DNA from: Plantago major
Lineage: Eukaryota > Streptophyta > Magnoliopsida > Lamiales > Plantaginaceae
Assembly: GCA_026545765.1 (NCBI GenBank)
Contig: CM048841.1
Span: 97,111,352-97,175,351, forward strand
DNA length: 64,000 nucleotides
Reading direction: 5' to 3'
Positions 12,045 through 24,216 of the stretch are shown one piece after another (position 1 is the stretch's first letter; the number at the start of each line of letters is the position of its first letter). The notes beneath the pieces were generated by a model. The model saw nothing but the letters and a program-made list of their open reading frames with translations, was not told the DNA's origin and made no database searches. Both the position numbers and the translations under genes were made by a program.

Positions 12045-13479
12045 ATGGATGAAGAGACGCCTAATTCCTCCCGCCGCATGTCCATGAGAACCCGTAAGGT
12101 TGCTCCCAAGATGGCTGCAGCACTTGCCAACAGTGATAATCGCACTCAGGTATGGCGCTACTGCTACTTTATGTTAATATCATGCGGAATTGATTTAGAG
12201 CTTTGCATTATGTGGATATAATTTAATGTGCAGGCTATGCTTGCTCGCCTTGAAGCTCTGGAAAACGATAATCCTGGAGTTGAGACTGTACAGGTTGATG
12301 ATGATGATGAAGCATCCCTTGATGATGATGACGATGAAGGTAACTTGTTAGTTTTAATTTTGTTGTTAGATCGTAATATGTGAAATGAGGTTAAAGTAGG
12401 AGAATATATGTTCATTAAAACACTCACTAACTGGGATTCAGTATTCATCAGAGCTATGCCATGATACTCAAGTATGTGTGATATTTTTCCTGTTATTCTC
12501 TGTGTTAATCAATCTTCAACTAAGGGAACCAATCCTATCCTATGAACTAGTTGAGAAACGTAAGTTCATGAGTTTCGTTGAGATTTACTCCATTTCTTTT
12601 AGAAACTATTGCTGATGTCCTGAAAATGTTCTTTTAAAATAATTTTCTCACTTGTATTAACATACCCTTCCTTTCCCTCTTTCATATTGTCCAATGAAGT
12701 GATTCTTAGTATATCATTGTTATTCTGCCAAATGATAACTGCAGAGTTAATAGAACGCAAAGCTGATCTGGTTTGTGTATTAGAAAAAAATGTCAACAGC
12801 TAAAATGCTGTAGTATAGGTCATTTTGTTTTTTTTCGAGTGCCACTTGTTGGATTAGTTGCTCACATTGCTCTGCCATCCTTGATTTCTGTCAAATAATC
12901 AGCTTATTATAATGCTACTTCTAGTTGCAATCAAGCAGCAATATCAGTCATGTAGGGGATCTTTCTTTATATGTATTTCGTTGTCAAATTGTGAGATTTG
13001 CAAATTGATTTGTCTTCCATCCTTCTGTACTTTGACTCTATCTGATTCAGCTCTTATCGATTCTTCTATCTTGTAGCATATCAGAAGAAACAAAGCAAAG
13101 GCTCGAAACGAAAAACTCGTCAAGCTAAAGCACTTGAAAATGCTAAGAAAGCACCAAGAACCTTCCTTGAACTCTTGCATGATGTAAGGGAATTTTCTTT
13201 CTTTCTCAGCATTTTTGTGCTATTGTTATACCAGTTGTTTTCTACATCACCTGACTAAGTAAACTTTCCACACAGGCAAATCTGGAGTCACTACCTTCTC
13301 ATGTACCCTCTTACTTGACAGCGGCTGTAGGACCTCCAAGTTCAACAGCTCGTCGTCATTTCTGCACAGTTTGTGGGTTTTCTTCCAACTATACATGTGT
13401 TCAATGTGGGATGCGATTCTGTTCAACAAGATGTCAGACTATCCATAATGATACCCGGTGTCTGAAGTTTGTTGCTTGA
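12045..13479 (+). CDS. SWC6: SWR1 complex subunit 6 / SEF (HIT-type zinc finger protein)
   Basis: A subunit of the SWR1 remodeller, which swaps histone H2A for H2A.Z; in Arabidopsis the orthologue (SEF/SWC6) represses early flowering. Four exons join in phase: 12045-12149, 12234-12339, 13077-13183 and 13276-13479, giving 173 residues, matching the family's ~171. The N-terminus is basic (RRMSMRTRKVAPK), followed by an acidic run (VDDDDEASLDDDDDE), a basic linker (KGSKRKTRQAKA) and a C-terminal HIT zinc finger with the pattern CxxC...CxxC...C...C (CTVCG, CVQCG, FCSTRC, RCLKF). All cysteines expected for the finger are present. The gene looks intact. Confidence 0.93.
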
Positions 13480-13896
13480 CTGCAATGGAGCTCTCACCTT
13501 TTCAACCCGGTCTTTTCTGAATGCTATTGTTCGGTATTAAGAGATGTTTGCAGTAGTTGATCCAAAACAACACGTGCTTTTCAGCTTGCACCTTCATGTC
13601 TGTGAAGGAAAAAGTAAGAACTACCTTTGCAGACACTGAAATCAGTGATACTGGTAGCAATGTGTTAGAAGCGGTTTTGGTGAAGTTGCGAACAATCTCC
13701 ACTGAATCATGTACTTTTAGATTAGATGCAGTTCTATCATGGTATTAGAGTTCTTTGCTCACACCAAAAAATTATGCCCTATATAACATTCTCACTCGAA
13801 TATGACCCTCCCGAAAGAGATTGAAACCGACCACGACAGTCGTATATCAACATAAAATATTTCCATGGATGCAGCTAGTAGTTAATTGAAGTATTA

Positions 13897-14133
13897 TTTC
13901 ATCCGTCCCGCAGAACTTCATATGTTGTCATTTTTAAACGTCTCACATAACTTTATACATTATCAAAATAGAAAGCTATTCACACCCAACAATTAATAAA
14001 CAATTTCGAATTTACATATAAATTATACATTTTGCCACTAAAATTATAATTTTTACCACATTTTTGTATATTATTATTATTTTAACTTTTTCATCATAGA
14101 ACAACGTGCCAACCAGTCCCGGGACGGAGGGAG
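13897..14133. mobile_element. Stowaway/mariner-like MITE between SWC6 and the NLR cluster
   Basis: The left end is TTTCATCCGTCCCG and the right end reads gggacggaggga, an imperfect inverted repeat flanked by TA on both sides, 237 bp. It ends about 250 bp upstream of the first NLR start codon. Confidence 0.7.
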
Positions 14134-14233
14134 TAGAAAAAAATACATGAACAAGGACAAAAGTTGATTATGCCCACGCGTTTTTGGCATATAACTTGAC
14201 GTTTGATTCAATTTTATTCGAATTATTGAAAGT

Positions 14234-14324
14234 GACTTTCATAACATTATATCTGCAATCAACAGCTTATGTACCTGAAAGACTTTCATAACATTATAGT
14301 ATCTGCAATCAACAGCTTATGTAC
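14234..14324. repeat. Short tandem duplication in the first NLR promoter
   Basis: The segment gactttcataacattata...atctgcaatcaacagcttatgtac occurs twice (14,234-14,274 and 14,281-14,324). The second NLR promoter has a single diverged copy near 19,250-19,280. Confidence 0.85.
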
Positions 14325-14389
14325 AGCAATCTCTTGTTTCTCTTGTTACAAAGAAAGGAACTTGTACTGAGCAGCCAAAGGAATTAGAG

Positions 14390-17300
14390 ATGGCAACATA
14401 TGTGTCTCTTGTTTCTCTTATGAACGTTCTAACCCGGATTCAGCTTCCTACTTGTCCTGTTTCATTTAACCAATCCAAAATCCAAACTCTGTTTGATAAA
14501 GTTAGTTACTTGGTTGAATTTCTTGAAGCTTATTTTCAGAGAATAAGCAGCGATTTCGCAACAAGAACGATTGATGTTGCTTCTGCAGCGGAAGACACGA
14601 TTGAATGTTATTTGGTGAATCAAATTCTTGCAGGATCCGATAGAGAGGCAGACCGGGATCTATTCTGCGATCATCTGGAGAAAGCAATTCAAGATATGAA
14701 CGTTCTCATCCAAGAAGCAGAGGAAGTTGAGGAGAGGAACGGTGAGAACATTCAGCAGCTCGAAAATGCTATGCACGTTGACGTTGGAATTTCTTCGTTG
14801 GTGCCTGCTAGTGCAAGGATTAACAAAATGGTCGGAATGGACAAGCAGTTGCTCGGTTTAATGGACCAGCTGACCTCATATCAAGTTACTCGTCGTCTGG
14901 TCATCCCGGTTGTAGGGATGGGAGGTATTGGTAAGACTACTCTCGCTAGAAATGTTTATAATCATTCATTTGTCAGGAATCATTTCCAGATTCGACTTTG
15001 GGTAACAATATCGTTAAATCATACCGTTAGGTCAATTATTTCTACCCTCATAGGTTATTTTGGAGTTCAGGAACAGGGTCGCATGACCAATGCAGAGTTA
15101 GGAGATCAGCTGTACAAAAACTTGTTTGGTAGGAAGTATCTAGTTATACTAGACGACGTTTGGAGTGATGTCGCGTGGGATAAGGTGAGGAGGTTTTTTC
15201 CGGATAACAATAATGGGAGTAGAATCTTGTTAACTACTAGGCTTCTGAGCGTTGCGGTTAATGTTGGTTCTTGTAGTCCATATGTGATCAAGCTCCTAGA
15301 TGATGATGAAAGTTGGAGTTTGCTCTCTCAAACGATCTTTGGCAATGAAGCTTGCCCTCGTCATTTGGAGAAACTCGGAAAGAAAATTGCCGCAGGTTGT
15401 AAAGGCCTTCCCCTATCAATAGTGGTGATTGGGGGGCTCCTTAAAATGTCCCCAAAGACGCAAACCTATTGGTATGATATTGCGAAAAATGTCATATCCA
15501 TCACTGGTACAGAAACTCAAAGTCATTGCATGGGGATACTATCCTTGAGCTATAATCACTTGCCAATTCACTTAAAGCCATGTTTCCTTTACATGGCGAC
15601 TTTCATAGAGGATGGAAGGATCAGTACCACTGAGCTCGTGAATCTATGGGTCGTTGATGGATTTTTAAAACCGACCAAAGATAGAAACCAGGAGGATCTT
15701 GCCTTTGAGAATTTGCGTGATCTTATGGAGAGAAGTCTCATAATGCCACCCCCTCTTAGTTTAAGTGGTCGGAGAATAGAATATTGCATCATGCATGATT
15801 CTTTAAGGGGATTTTGCCTGAAAGAAGCTAAGAGGGAAATGTTTCTTTATCCAATATTCAAGGACAAACTCAATCTCCCCCAGAAATTACAAAGCGCACG
15901 TCGTTTGGTTTATCATCCATCAGGCCTCGGATCAAATCTTCCCTTGCCACCAATGCCAGGTGCACGTTCTTTCTATTGCGATAAGTGGAGTTCACCAACC
16001 TTTTCTACTCGTTGTAGCTTACTAAGAGTGTTGCGTGTTTATAGTGGTAAAAGGTTGCAGATTGACACTACGCAACTAGTTAATCTGCGATACCTAGCAT
16101 GTCAAGTTGATCAGGCCTCCTGTGAGAAGTTGCTATCATCCATATCTGTATTCTGGAATCTAGAGGTCTTGATTGTTTCTGGGACCTATACGAATTTGAC
16201 CCTGCCACCTGAATTTTGGGAGTTAACAAACCTCAAGTGTCTTATCTTTGCAAACATCATTTTGCCTGATCCTGCAAGAGCCAAAAGCTTTTGTGTCCTT
16301 GACAATTTGCGCGTACTTAAAAATGTTAAGGACTTCGATTGTACTGATCCAGTACTTGACAGAATTCCTAAGCTACGGGTACTGAGTTTGTACTATGGCC
16401 TGGATAATCCGGAACTAGTGTCACGCTCCTTCATCAATCTGGCTCATCGTAGTGCAATCGAGACTCTAAGATGTGAATTCCTGGAGAACGAGAAAGATTC
16501 CTTGTGTGTCTTTGAGCTGGAGAAGCTCAAATTCTCACCTAGCCTCAGAGAACTGGAGTTATCCCAGTCTAACATTCCATGGGAAAGCATGACAATCATC
16601 GGTTCATTGCCTAATCTTGAAGTGCTCACATTAGGACCTGATGCATTTCGAGGTGAGGAGTGGAATCCAATCGAAGGAGAATTTGAGCGCTTAAAATCAT
16701 TGTCAGTTTCAGGCTGCAATCTAAGGGTCTGGAGGGCAGACAGTTCCCATTTTCCGAGACTTGAGCATTTGTTTGTTGAGTGTTTGAACCTGGAAGAAAT
16801 CCCATTGGAGATAGAGGAAATACCATCTCTGAAACTTATAAGCCTCTTCACCTACAAGAAATCACTGGTTCTTTCAGCAAAGGAGATCTTGGACAAACGA
16901 GAAGACGATGGGAATGACGATCTTTTGGTGGAAGGTGTCTATATCATGGACATAGGTTGCAATCAGCAGCAGGAGCTGGAGGAGAAGACTGAAATGCTAC
17001 AGATGCAAATGGCAAGTAACAACTTTCAAGTTCAACTCTTTGTAAGTTTCCTTGCATTCCATTCTGTTGAAATTGTTTTAAAGTTTGTCTTCTAAAAAGA
17101 AAAAAAGGCGCGTCTATCACAAGTTTTTGCCTCCGTTTTTTTATATAAAGGCTGACTTATTTGGTGATATCATGGCAAAGGATCACAAAGCAGGACGTTC
17201 TCTGGATTTGGAGGAGTTTATTTCCAGCACTAAGGTAATTAATACTATTAGAGTATCATGCCTCAGTTCACTCCATTACTTACACATATGAAGTTCCATT

Positions 17301-18876
17301 TCCTTTTTCTCATATTTGATTCAATTCGATTGATGTTCTTGTTACCAGTTCTTAATTGTTTTCTATGTTTCATATGAATCAGAAAAGACTAGTTGATATG
17401 TGGAAACTTGATGGCATTGGTGGCAAAAACATAAAGGTATTCCCTTTGCTCTTTTAAACGTATTTCTACTATGATACCACCCAGCCTTTACGAATGTGGT
17501 TTCGAAATCACCTAAAATATCTCATACTATGCTTAATTGTCTCAAACTTATGGTTGCTATTTCATGTCAACTAGAAACAAATTATTGAAGCGCGGAGATA
17601 TAAATACAAATGCAGTACAGAGGACGGATTAACTATCTTCAGTGGACTGGGAATGGCTGGAAGACCTCACGAGCCAGATACTCGCGGAGAATGGTTGCAG
17701 CAGCCAGCTGTGGAAACTGCTGATATGGTGGATATGATGTATAATCTGCATACCAGAGAAATACAGGTGAGATCTTCATTTTACTCGTACACCAGTTACT
17801 TGATGAGTGGATGATATAGCTAGTTAGGGATTGCAATTTGGCCCGGTCAACCGGGCTTTGTCCCGCCTGAAAGTGCACTATGGGCCAGGCTTGGACAAAA
17901 AATTAGGCCAGTGGGTCAAGCATGTAGTTCTTATAGTCCATTGTAGGTCAAAACTTGAAGCTCTTGTTTCAAAATTTCACCAGAGCTAGCTTCATGGTTC
18001 ATGCTACTTGAGAACATGTATACCTACTACTCTACTACGGAACCATGCGGTAATACCTCCTGGCTTTAAACGTTGTACCATGATACTACCACGTGCATTA
18101 TACGTTACACTGTACAACATACCCAAGCATTAATTGGCACTTGAGTTTTTTTTTTTGGTTCCCCTCTAGTTTGGGGAGATTCAGAATCTGCCAGCAGTGG
18201 ACCGGGAATCTACATTTATTGATCAAATGCCCGAGGCCCCGGATGCCCGAGCAAAGTGGATTGAGCTAAAAGCGACTAAAATTGCTACTCTCCTAGATCT
18301 CTATCATCGATTGCACACTAGACGAATGCAGGTGAACAATTATACTAATTTACGTTTTCCTTTTTCGTCCCGCACATCCAACATATTACTTTTCAATTCT
18401 ACGAACTTCTAATAATAACATGGATGCTCTTGTCCTTTCCTACCCAGAACTTGCCCCCCATGACGCAGGTTCTGCTGGGCGTGCTACGCAATGCAATCAT
18501 GGACGGAAGTATCGTGACATCACCGAGGGGCATACCGAGGAGACTTGCAGATTCTATGGGTTTTTCACATGAGGTGGCTGTTATGGTACTCGAGGTAGTG
18601 AGCCAATCGATACTGACGTCACTCGCCTGGGCAGTTGGGTTCGCGACTGGGGCAATCCCCTATTTGGTTCTTGTGTATGTGTTATATATCTATGGTTTCC
18701 TCAAACCTCTTATTCTTCTCTGTTTCTTCTACAGAGCTGGTCTGCTCTTTCCTTACCTTATCTACCTATTATCTTGTTACAGTCCCCTTGATCTTTTTTG
18801 GTTCTCTGTTTCATCTAGATTGGGCCTTCGTTTTCCTTATCTTCTCTATGTTTTGTATAGATTTTTCTTCGGTTAA
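14390..18876 (+). CDS. CC-NB-LRR resistance protein (late-blight R1 type) with C-terminal repeat and membrane tail, copy 1
   Basis: An intracellular immune receptor of the R1-like CNL class. Exon 1 (14,390-17,041) encodes 884 residues: a coiled-coil domain with an EDVID-like AAEDTIE, the P-loop GMGGIGKTT (about 175-183), kinase-2 LVILDDVW (about 250-257), RNBS-B GSRILLTTR, GLPL as CKGLPLS, RNBS-D CFLYMATF, MHD as CIMHDS (about 468), and leucine-rich repeats to about 830. A strong donor (TTT|GTAAGT) follows. Five further phase-0 exons follow: 17,181-17,234, 17,383-17,436, 17,575-17,766, 18,170-18,331 and 18,448-18,876. They encode 296 residues ending in about 90 very hydrophobic residues (PYLVLVYVLY, FPYLIYLL, FPYLLYVLY). 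Spliced, the protein has 1,180 residues. If the first donor is not used, the NLR stops at 17,095 and the tail could be a separate 299-residue gene from the ATG at 17,172. The acceptor at 17,180 (GCAAAG) is weak, so the fusion is likely but not proven. Confidence 0.85.
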
Positions 18877-19168
18877 TACTCCCACAGTTGTAGTAGATTC
18901 TACTCTAGTGATGATTTGAATTCGAAGCGAAGTCTTAGTTTATTTCTATGTTCTCTTGGTTCATAACTGAACTACAGCTTATAATAAGAACTCTGAATTG
19001 GGAAAATTCTTGATTATTTTCCATTTTGTATTGCCTAGAGCTGAACACAACTCATGTCTTTTGACAATTCTTTCTTCACCTGATACGTGTATCTGATTTG
19101 ATTGCTGTGAAATTGCGTTCTGCAGTAATTTTTGGTGCTTAAAGTTATGTGCCCACGCGTTTTAGAAG

Positions 19169-19174
19169 TTGACT
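19169..19174 (+). promoter_or_regulatory. W-box-like motif upstream of NLR copy 2
   Basis: TTGACT, a WRKY-binding core, lies 190 bp upstream of the second NLR start. The aligned site in copy 1 (14,196-14,201) reads TTGACG and is not a canonical W-box. Confidence 0.35.
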
Positions 19175-19358
19175 TTTGATTCGGTCTCACTGCCACTACA
19201 CAAATTATTTTAAGTGAAGACTTTTACTCGAATTGTTAAAAGAGACATTCATAACATTATCTCTGAAATCAACAGCTTATCTTACTTGAAAAATACCAAC
19301 AATCTCTATAGTTACAAAGAAAAAAACTTGTACAGAGCAAAAGCCAAAGGAATTAGAG

Positions 19359-22300
19359 ATGGCAACATATGTGTCTCTTGTTTCTCTCATGAACGTTCTA
19401 ACCCGGATTCAGCTTCCTACTTGTCCTGTTTCATTTAACCAATCCAAAATCCAAACTCTGTTTGATAAAGTTAGTTACTTGGCTGAATTTCTTGAAGCTT
19501 ATTCGCAAAGAATAAGCAACGATTTCGCAACAAGAACGGTTGCTGCTGCTTCTGCAGCGGAAGACACGATTGAATGTTATTTGGTGGATCAAATTCTTGC
19601 AGGATCCGATAGAGAGGTGGACCATGCTCTATTCTACGATCATCTGGAGAAAGCAATTAAAGATATGGACGTTCTCATCCAAGAAGTTCAGGAAGTTGAG
19701 GAGAGAAATGGTGAGAACATTCAGCAGCTCAAAAATGCTACGCATGTTGACGTTGGAATTTCTTCGTTGGTGCCTGCTAGTGCAAAGATTAACAAAATGG
19801 TCGGAATGGAAAAGCAGTTGATCAGTTTAATGGAGCAGCTGATCTCATATCAAGTCAGTCGTCGTCTGGTCATCCCGGTTGTTGGGATGGGAGGTATTGG
19901 TAAGACTACTCTCGCTAGAAATGTTTATAATCATTCATTTATCAGGAATCATTTCCAGATTCGACTTTGGGTAACAATATCGCTAAATCATACCGTTAGG
20001 TCAATTATTTCTACCCTCTTAGGTTATTTTGGAGTTCAGGGGCAGGGTCGCATGACCAATGCAGAGTTAGGAGATCAGTTGTACAAAAACTTGTTTGGTA
20101 GGAAGTATCTAGTTATACTAGACGATGTTTGGAGTAATGTCGCATGGGATGAGGTGAGGAGGTTTTTTCCGGATAACAATACTGGGAGTAGAATCTTGTT
20201 AACTACTAGGCTTCTGAGTGTTGCGGTTAATGTTGGTTCTTGTAGTCCATATGTGATCAAGCTCCTAGATGATGATGAAAGTTGGAGTTTGCTCTGTCAG
20301 ACGATCTTTGGCAATGAAGCTTGCCCTCGTCATTTGGAGAAACTTGGAAAGAAAATTGCCAAAAGTTGTAAAGGCCTTCCCCTATCAATAGTAGTGATTG
20401 GGGGGCTCCTTAAAATGTCCCCAAAGTCGCAAAACTATTGGTATGATGTTGCGAAAAATGTCATATCCATCACTGGTACAGAAACTCAAAGTCATTGCAT
20501 GGGGATACTATCCTTGAGCTATAATCACTTGCCAGTTCACTTAAAGCCATGTTTCCTTTACATGGCGACTTTCATAGAGGATGGCAGGATCAGTACCACT
20601 GAGCTCGTGAATCTATGGGTCGTTGATGGATTTTTAAAACCGACCAAAGATAGAAACCAGGAGGATCTTGCCTTCGAGAATTTGCGTGATCTTATGGAGA
20701 GAAATCTCATAATGCCACCCCCTCTTAGTTTAAGTGGTCGGAGAATAGAATATTGCATCATGCATGATTCTTTAAGGGGATTTTGCCTGAAAGAAGCTAA
20801 GAGGGAAATGTTTCTTTATCCAATATTCAAGGACAAACTCAATCTCCCCCAGAAATTACAAAGCGCACGTCGTTTGGTTTATCATCCATCAGGCCTCGAA
20901 TCAAATCTTCCCTTGCCACCAATGCTACGTGCACGTTCTTTCTATTGCGATAAGTGGAGTTCACCAACCTTTTCTACTCGTTGTAGCTTACTAAGAGTGT
21001 TGCGTGTTTATAGTGGTAAAAGGTTGCAGATTGACACTGCGCAACTAGTTAATCTGCGATACCTAGCATGTCAAGTTGATCAGGCCTCCTGTGAGAAGTT
21101 GCTATCATCCATATCTGTATTCTGGAATCTAGAGGTCTTGATTGTTTCTGGGACCTATACGAATTTGACCCTGCCACCTGAATTTTGGGAGTTAACAAAC
21201 CTCAAGTGTCTTATCTTTGCAGACATCATTTTGCCTGATCCTGCAAGAGCCAAAAGTTTTTGTGTCCTTGACAATTTGCGCGTACTTAAAAATGTTAAGG
21301 ACTTCGATTGTACTGATCCAGTACTTGACAGAATTCCTAAGCTACGGGTACTGAGTTTGTACTATGGCCTGGATAATCCGGAACTTGTGTCACGCTCCTT
21401 CATCAATCTGGCTCGTCATGGTGCAATCGAGACTCTAAGATGTGAATTCCTGGAGAACGAGAAAGATTCCTTGTGTGTCTTTGAGCTGGACAAGCTCAAA
21501 TTCTCACCTAGCCTCAGAGAACTGGAGTTATCCCAGTCTAACATTCCATGGGAAAGCATGACAATCATTGGTTCATTGCCTAATCTTGAAGTGCTCACAT
21601 TAGGACCTGATGCATTTCGAGGTGAGGAGTGGAATCCAATCGAAGGAGAATTTGAGCGCTTAAAATCCTTGTCAGTTTCAACCTGCAATCTAAGGATCTG
21701 GAGGGCAGACAGTTCCCATTTTCCGAGACTTGAGCATTTGTTTGTTGAGTGTTTGAACCTGGAAGAAATTCCATTGGAGATAGAGGAAATACCATCTCTG
21801 AAACTTATAAGCCTCTTCACCTACAAGAAATCACTGGTTCTTTCAGCAAAGGAGATCTTGGACAAACGAGAAGACGATGGGAATGACGATCTTTTGGTGG
21901 AAGGTGTCTATATCATGGACATAGGTTGCAATCAGCAGCAGGAGCTGGAGGAGAAGACTGAAATGCTACAGATGCAAATGGCAAGTAACAACTTTCAAGT
22001 TCAACTCTTTGTAAGTTTCCTTGCAAACCATTCTGTTGAAACTGCTTTAAAAAAAACAGGCGCGTACATCACAAGTTTTTGCCTCCGATTTTTTGTAAAA
22101 ACTGACTTATCTATTGCAACCAATATTTGGTGATATCATGGCAAAGGATCACAAAGCAGGACATTCTCTGGATTTGGAGGAGTTTCTTTCCAATACTAAG
22201 GTAAATAATACTAATAGTACTATACAATTCATGCTTCAGTTCACTCCATTACTTACTGATGATCACATGTGAAGTTTCATTTCCTTTTTCTCATGTTTGA

Positions 22301-23775
22301 TTCAATTCGGTTCTCAGGCAGGCAGATTGATAATCGTAAATCGTACATATTGATGTTCTTAATTGTTACCGGTTCTTAATTGTTTTATGTGTTTCGTATG
22401 AATCAGAAAAGACTGGTTGATATGTGGAAACTTGATGGCATTGGTGGCAAAAACATAAAGGTAAGTCCCTTTGCTCTTTCAAAATTATTTGTACTCTTAA
22501 TTGTCTAGAACTTATGGTTGTTGTTTCATGTCAACTAGAAACAAATTATTGAAGCGCGAAGATATAAACAATACAAATGCAGTACCGAGGACGCCATAAC
22601 TGTGTTCAGTGGACTGGGTACGGCTGGAAGACCTGACGAGCCAGATACTCGCGGAGAGTGGTTGCAGCATCCAGCAATGGAAACTGCTGATATGGTGGAT
22701 ATGATGTATAATCTGCATACCAGAGAAATACAGGTGAGATCTTCATTTTACTCATACAGTGGTTACTCTGATGATATAGTATTTCGCCCGGTCAGCCGGG
22801 CTTTGTCCTGCCTGAAAGTTCACTGTGGGCCAGGCCTAACTTTCAAGCATGTAGTTCATATAGTTCATTGTAGGTCCAAACTTCAAGCTTTTTGTTTCAA
22901 ATTTCACCACAAAAGCTAGCTTCATGGTTCATGTTACTTCAGAGAATGTATACCTACTAGTTTACTACTCTACCATGAAAATTTGAATAATGTTTTCCCC
23001 TGTTCCCCTCTAGTTTGGGGAGATTCGAAATCTGCCAGCAGTGGACCGCACATCTAGATTTATTGATCAAATGCCCGAGGCCCCAGATGCTCGTGCGAAG
23101 TGGATTGAGCGAAAGGCAACTAAAATGGCTAGGTTGCTAGATCTCATGCATCGATTGCATACTAGACGAATGCAGGTGAGCAACTATACTAGTTTACATT
23201 TCCTTTTCCGTCTCACAATTCAATTCAACATTGATGTTTTCGTTAAGAAAAACATAAGTCTGTCTCTAGATAAGTCTCTGGAGACTATCTAAACTTTTAA
23301 TAATACTTCTCTTGTCTTGTCCTTCCCTACCCAGAACTTGCCGGCTATGACGCAGGTTATACTGGACGTGCTACGCGATGCAATCACGGACGGAAGCATC
23401 GTGAGATCACCGAGGGACATACCGAGGAGACTAGCAGATTTGATGGGTTTTTCACAGGACGTGGCTGTTATGGTACTGAAGATAGTGAGAGATTGGATAC
23501 TGATGTTACTCATCTGGGCAGCTGGGTTCACGGCTGGAGCAATGTTAGGGGCAATCCCCTATTTGGTTCTTGTGTATGTGTTATATATTTATGGTTTCCT
23601 CAAACCTCTTATTCTTCTCTATTTCTTCTACAGAGCTGGTCTGCTCTTTCCTTACCTTATCTACCTTTTACCTAGTTATGGTCCCCTTGATCTTTTTTGG
23701 CTCTGTGTTTCATCTAGATTGGGTCTTCTTTATCCTTATGTTGTCTATGTTTTGTATAGATTTTTCTTCGGTTAG
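19359..23775 (+). CDS. CC-NB-LRR resistance protein (late-blight R1 type) with C-terminal repeat and membrane tail, copy 2
   Basis: Paralogue of the gene at 14,390-18,876 with the same six-exon plan: 19,359-22,010, 22,147-22,200, 22,407-22,460, 22,539-22,733, 23,014-23,175 and 23,335-23,775. All junctions are phase 0, giving 1,185 residues. The NB-ARC motifs (GMGGIGKTT, LVILDDVW, CKGLPLS, IMHDS) are intact. Substitutions between copies cluster in the coiled coil: about 24 in the first 170 residues and a similar number in the remaining 710. The tail differs by one extra Gln in exon 4 and a four-residue insertion (GAML) before the membrane segments, yet stays in frame. Unspliced, exon 1 would read to a stop at 22,133, with a sequence after the donor unlike that of copy 1, which supports the region being intron. 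The alternative is a separate downstream gene starting at 22,138. Confidence 0.85.
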
Positions 23776-24216
23776 TACTCCCACAGTTCTTTATCCTCAA
23801 GTCTTAGTTTATTTCTATGTTCTCTTGGTTCATAACTGAACTACAGCTTATAATAAGAACTCTGAATTGGGAAAATTCTTGATTACCTTCCATTTTGTAT
23901 TTGCTGATTTGATTGCACACCAAAGTTTTTACGCCAAACCGTCAGGTTTTAACTCCATACCAATCTATTGAAGATTTGTGCGAAAGACCGAAAACCAAAA
24001 CAAAACAGCAGATTCAAGCTGATAATTAGCCAACAAAAGGTTATTTCATTCACATAACCTTGAAGTTTGATTACTACAACCTGATTTCCAGAGAAAAACA
24101 GAGACGTAACAACATACTTCCTAGTTCATATCATGTCACCACCAGTTACTCTATTCACACCCCAAAACCCATAATTCCACAACTACTAGTCTACTACCAC
24201 TACCAAACCACCATCT

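Larger units (their letters stand above)
14160..23885 (+). repeat. Tandem segmental duplication of the NLR locus (~5 kb unit)
   Basis: The first unit runs from about 14,160 to 19,015 and the second from about 19,150 to 23,885. Both begin with tgcccacgcgtttt, hold start codons exactly 4,969 bp apart, share the same exon-intron plan and end with the same 3' flank (cataactgaactacagctt, at about 18,961 and 23,831). Introns differ by indels; coding sequence is nearly identical. Confidence 0.95.

Noticed and set aside
16444..16851. 135-codon minus-strand frame inside the first NLR (and its twin at 21,416-21,820)
   Set aside because: Antisense shadow of conserved LRR coding sequence; present in both copies only because the copies are nearly identical.
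17042..17095. Continuation of the first NLR frame past the GTAAGT donor
   Set aside because: The extra residues differ completely from those in copy 2 after the same point, as expected for intron read-through rather than coding sequence.
22011..22133. Continuation of the second NLR frame past the donor (41 codons)
   Set aside because: Same reason: no match to copy 1 because of non-triplet indels, so probably intron.
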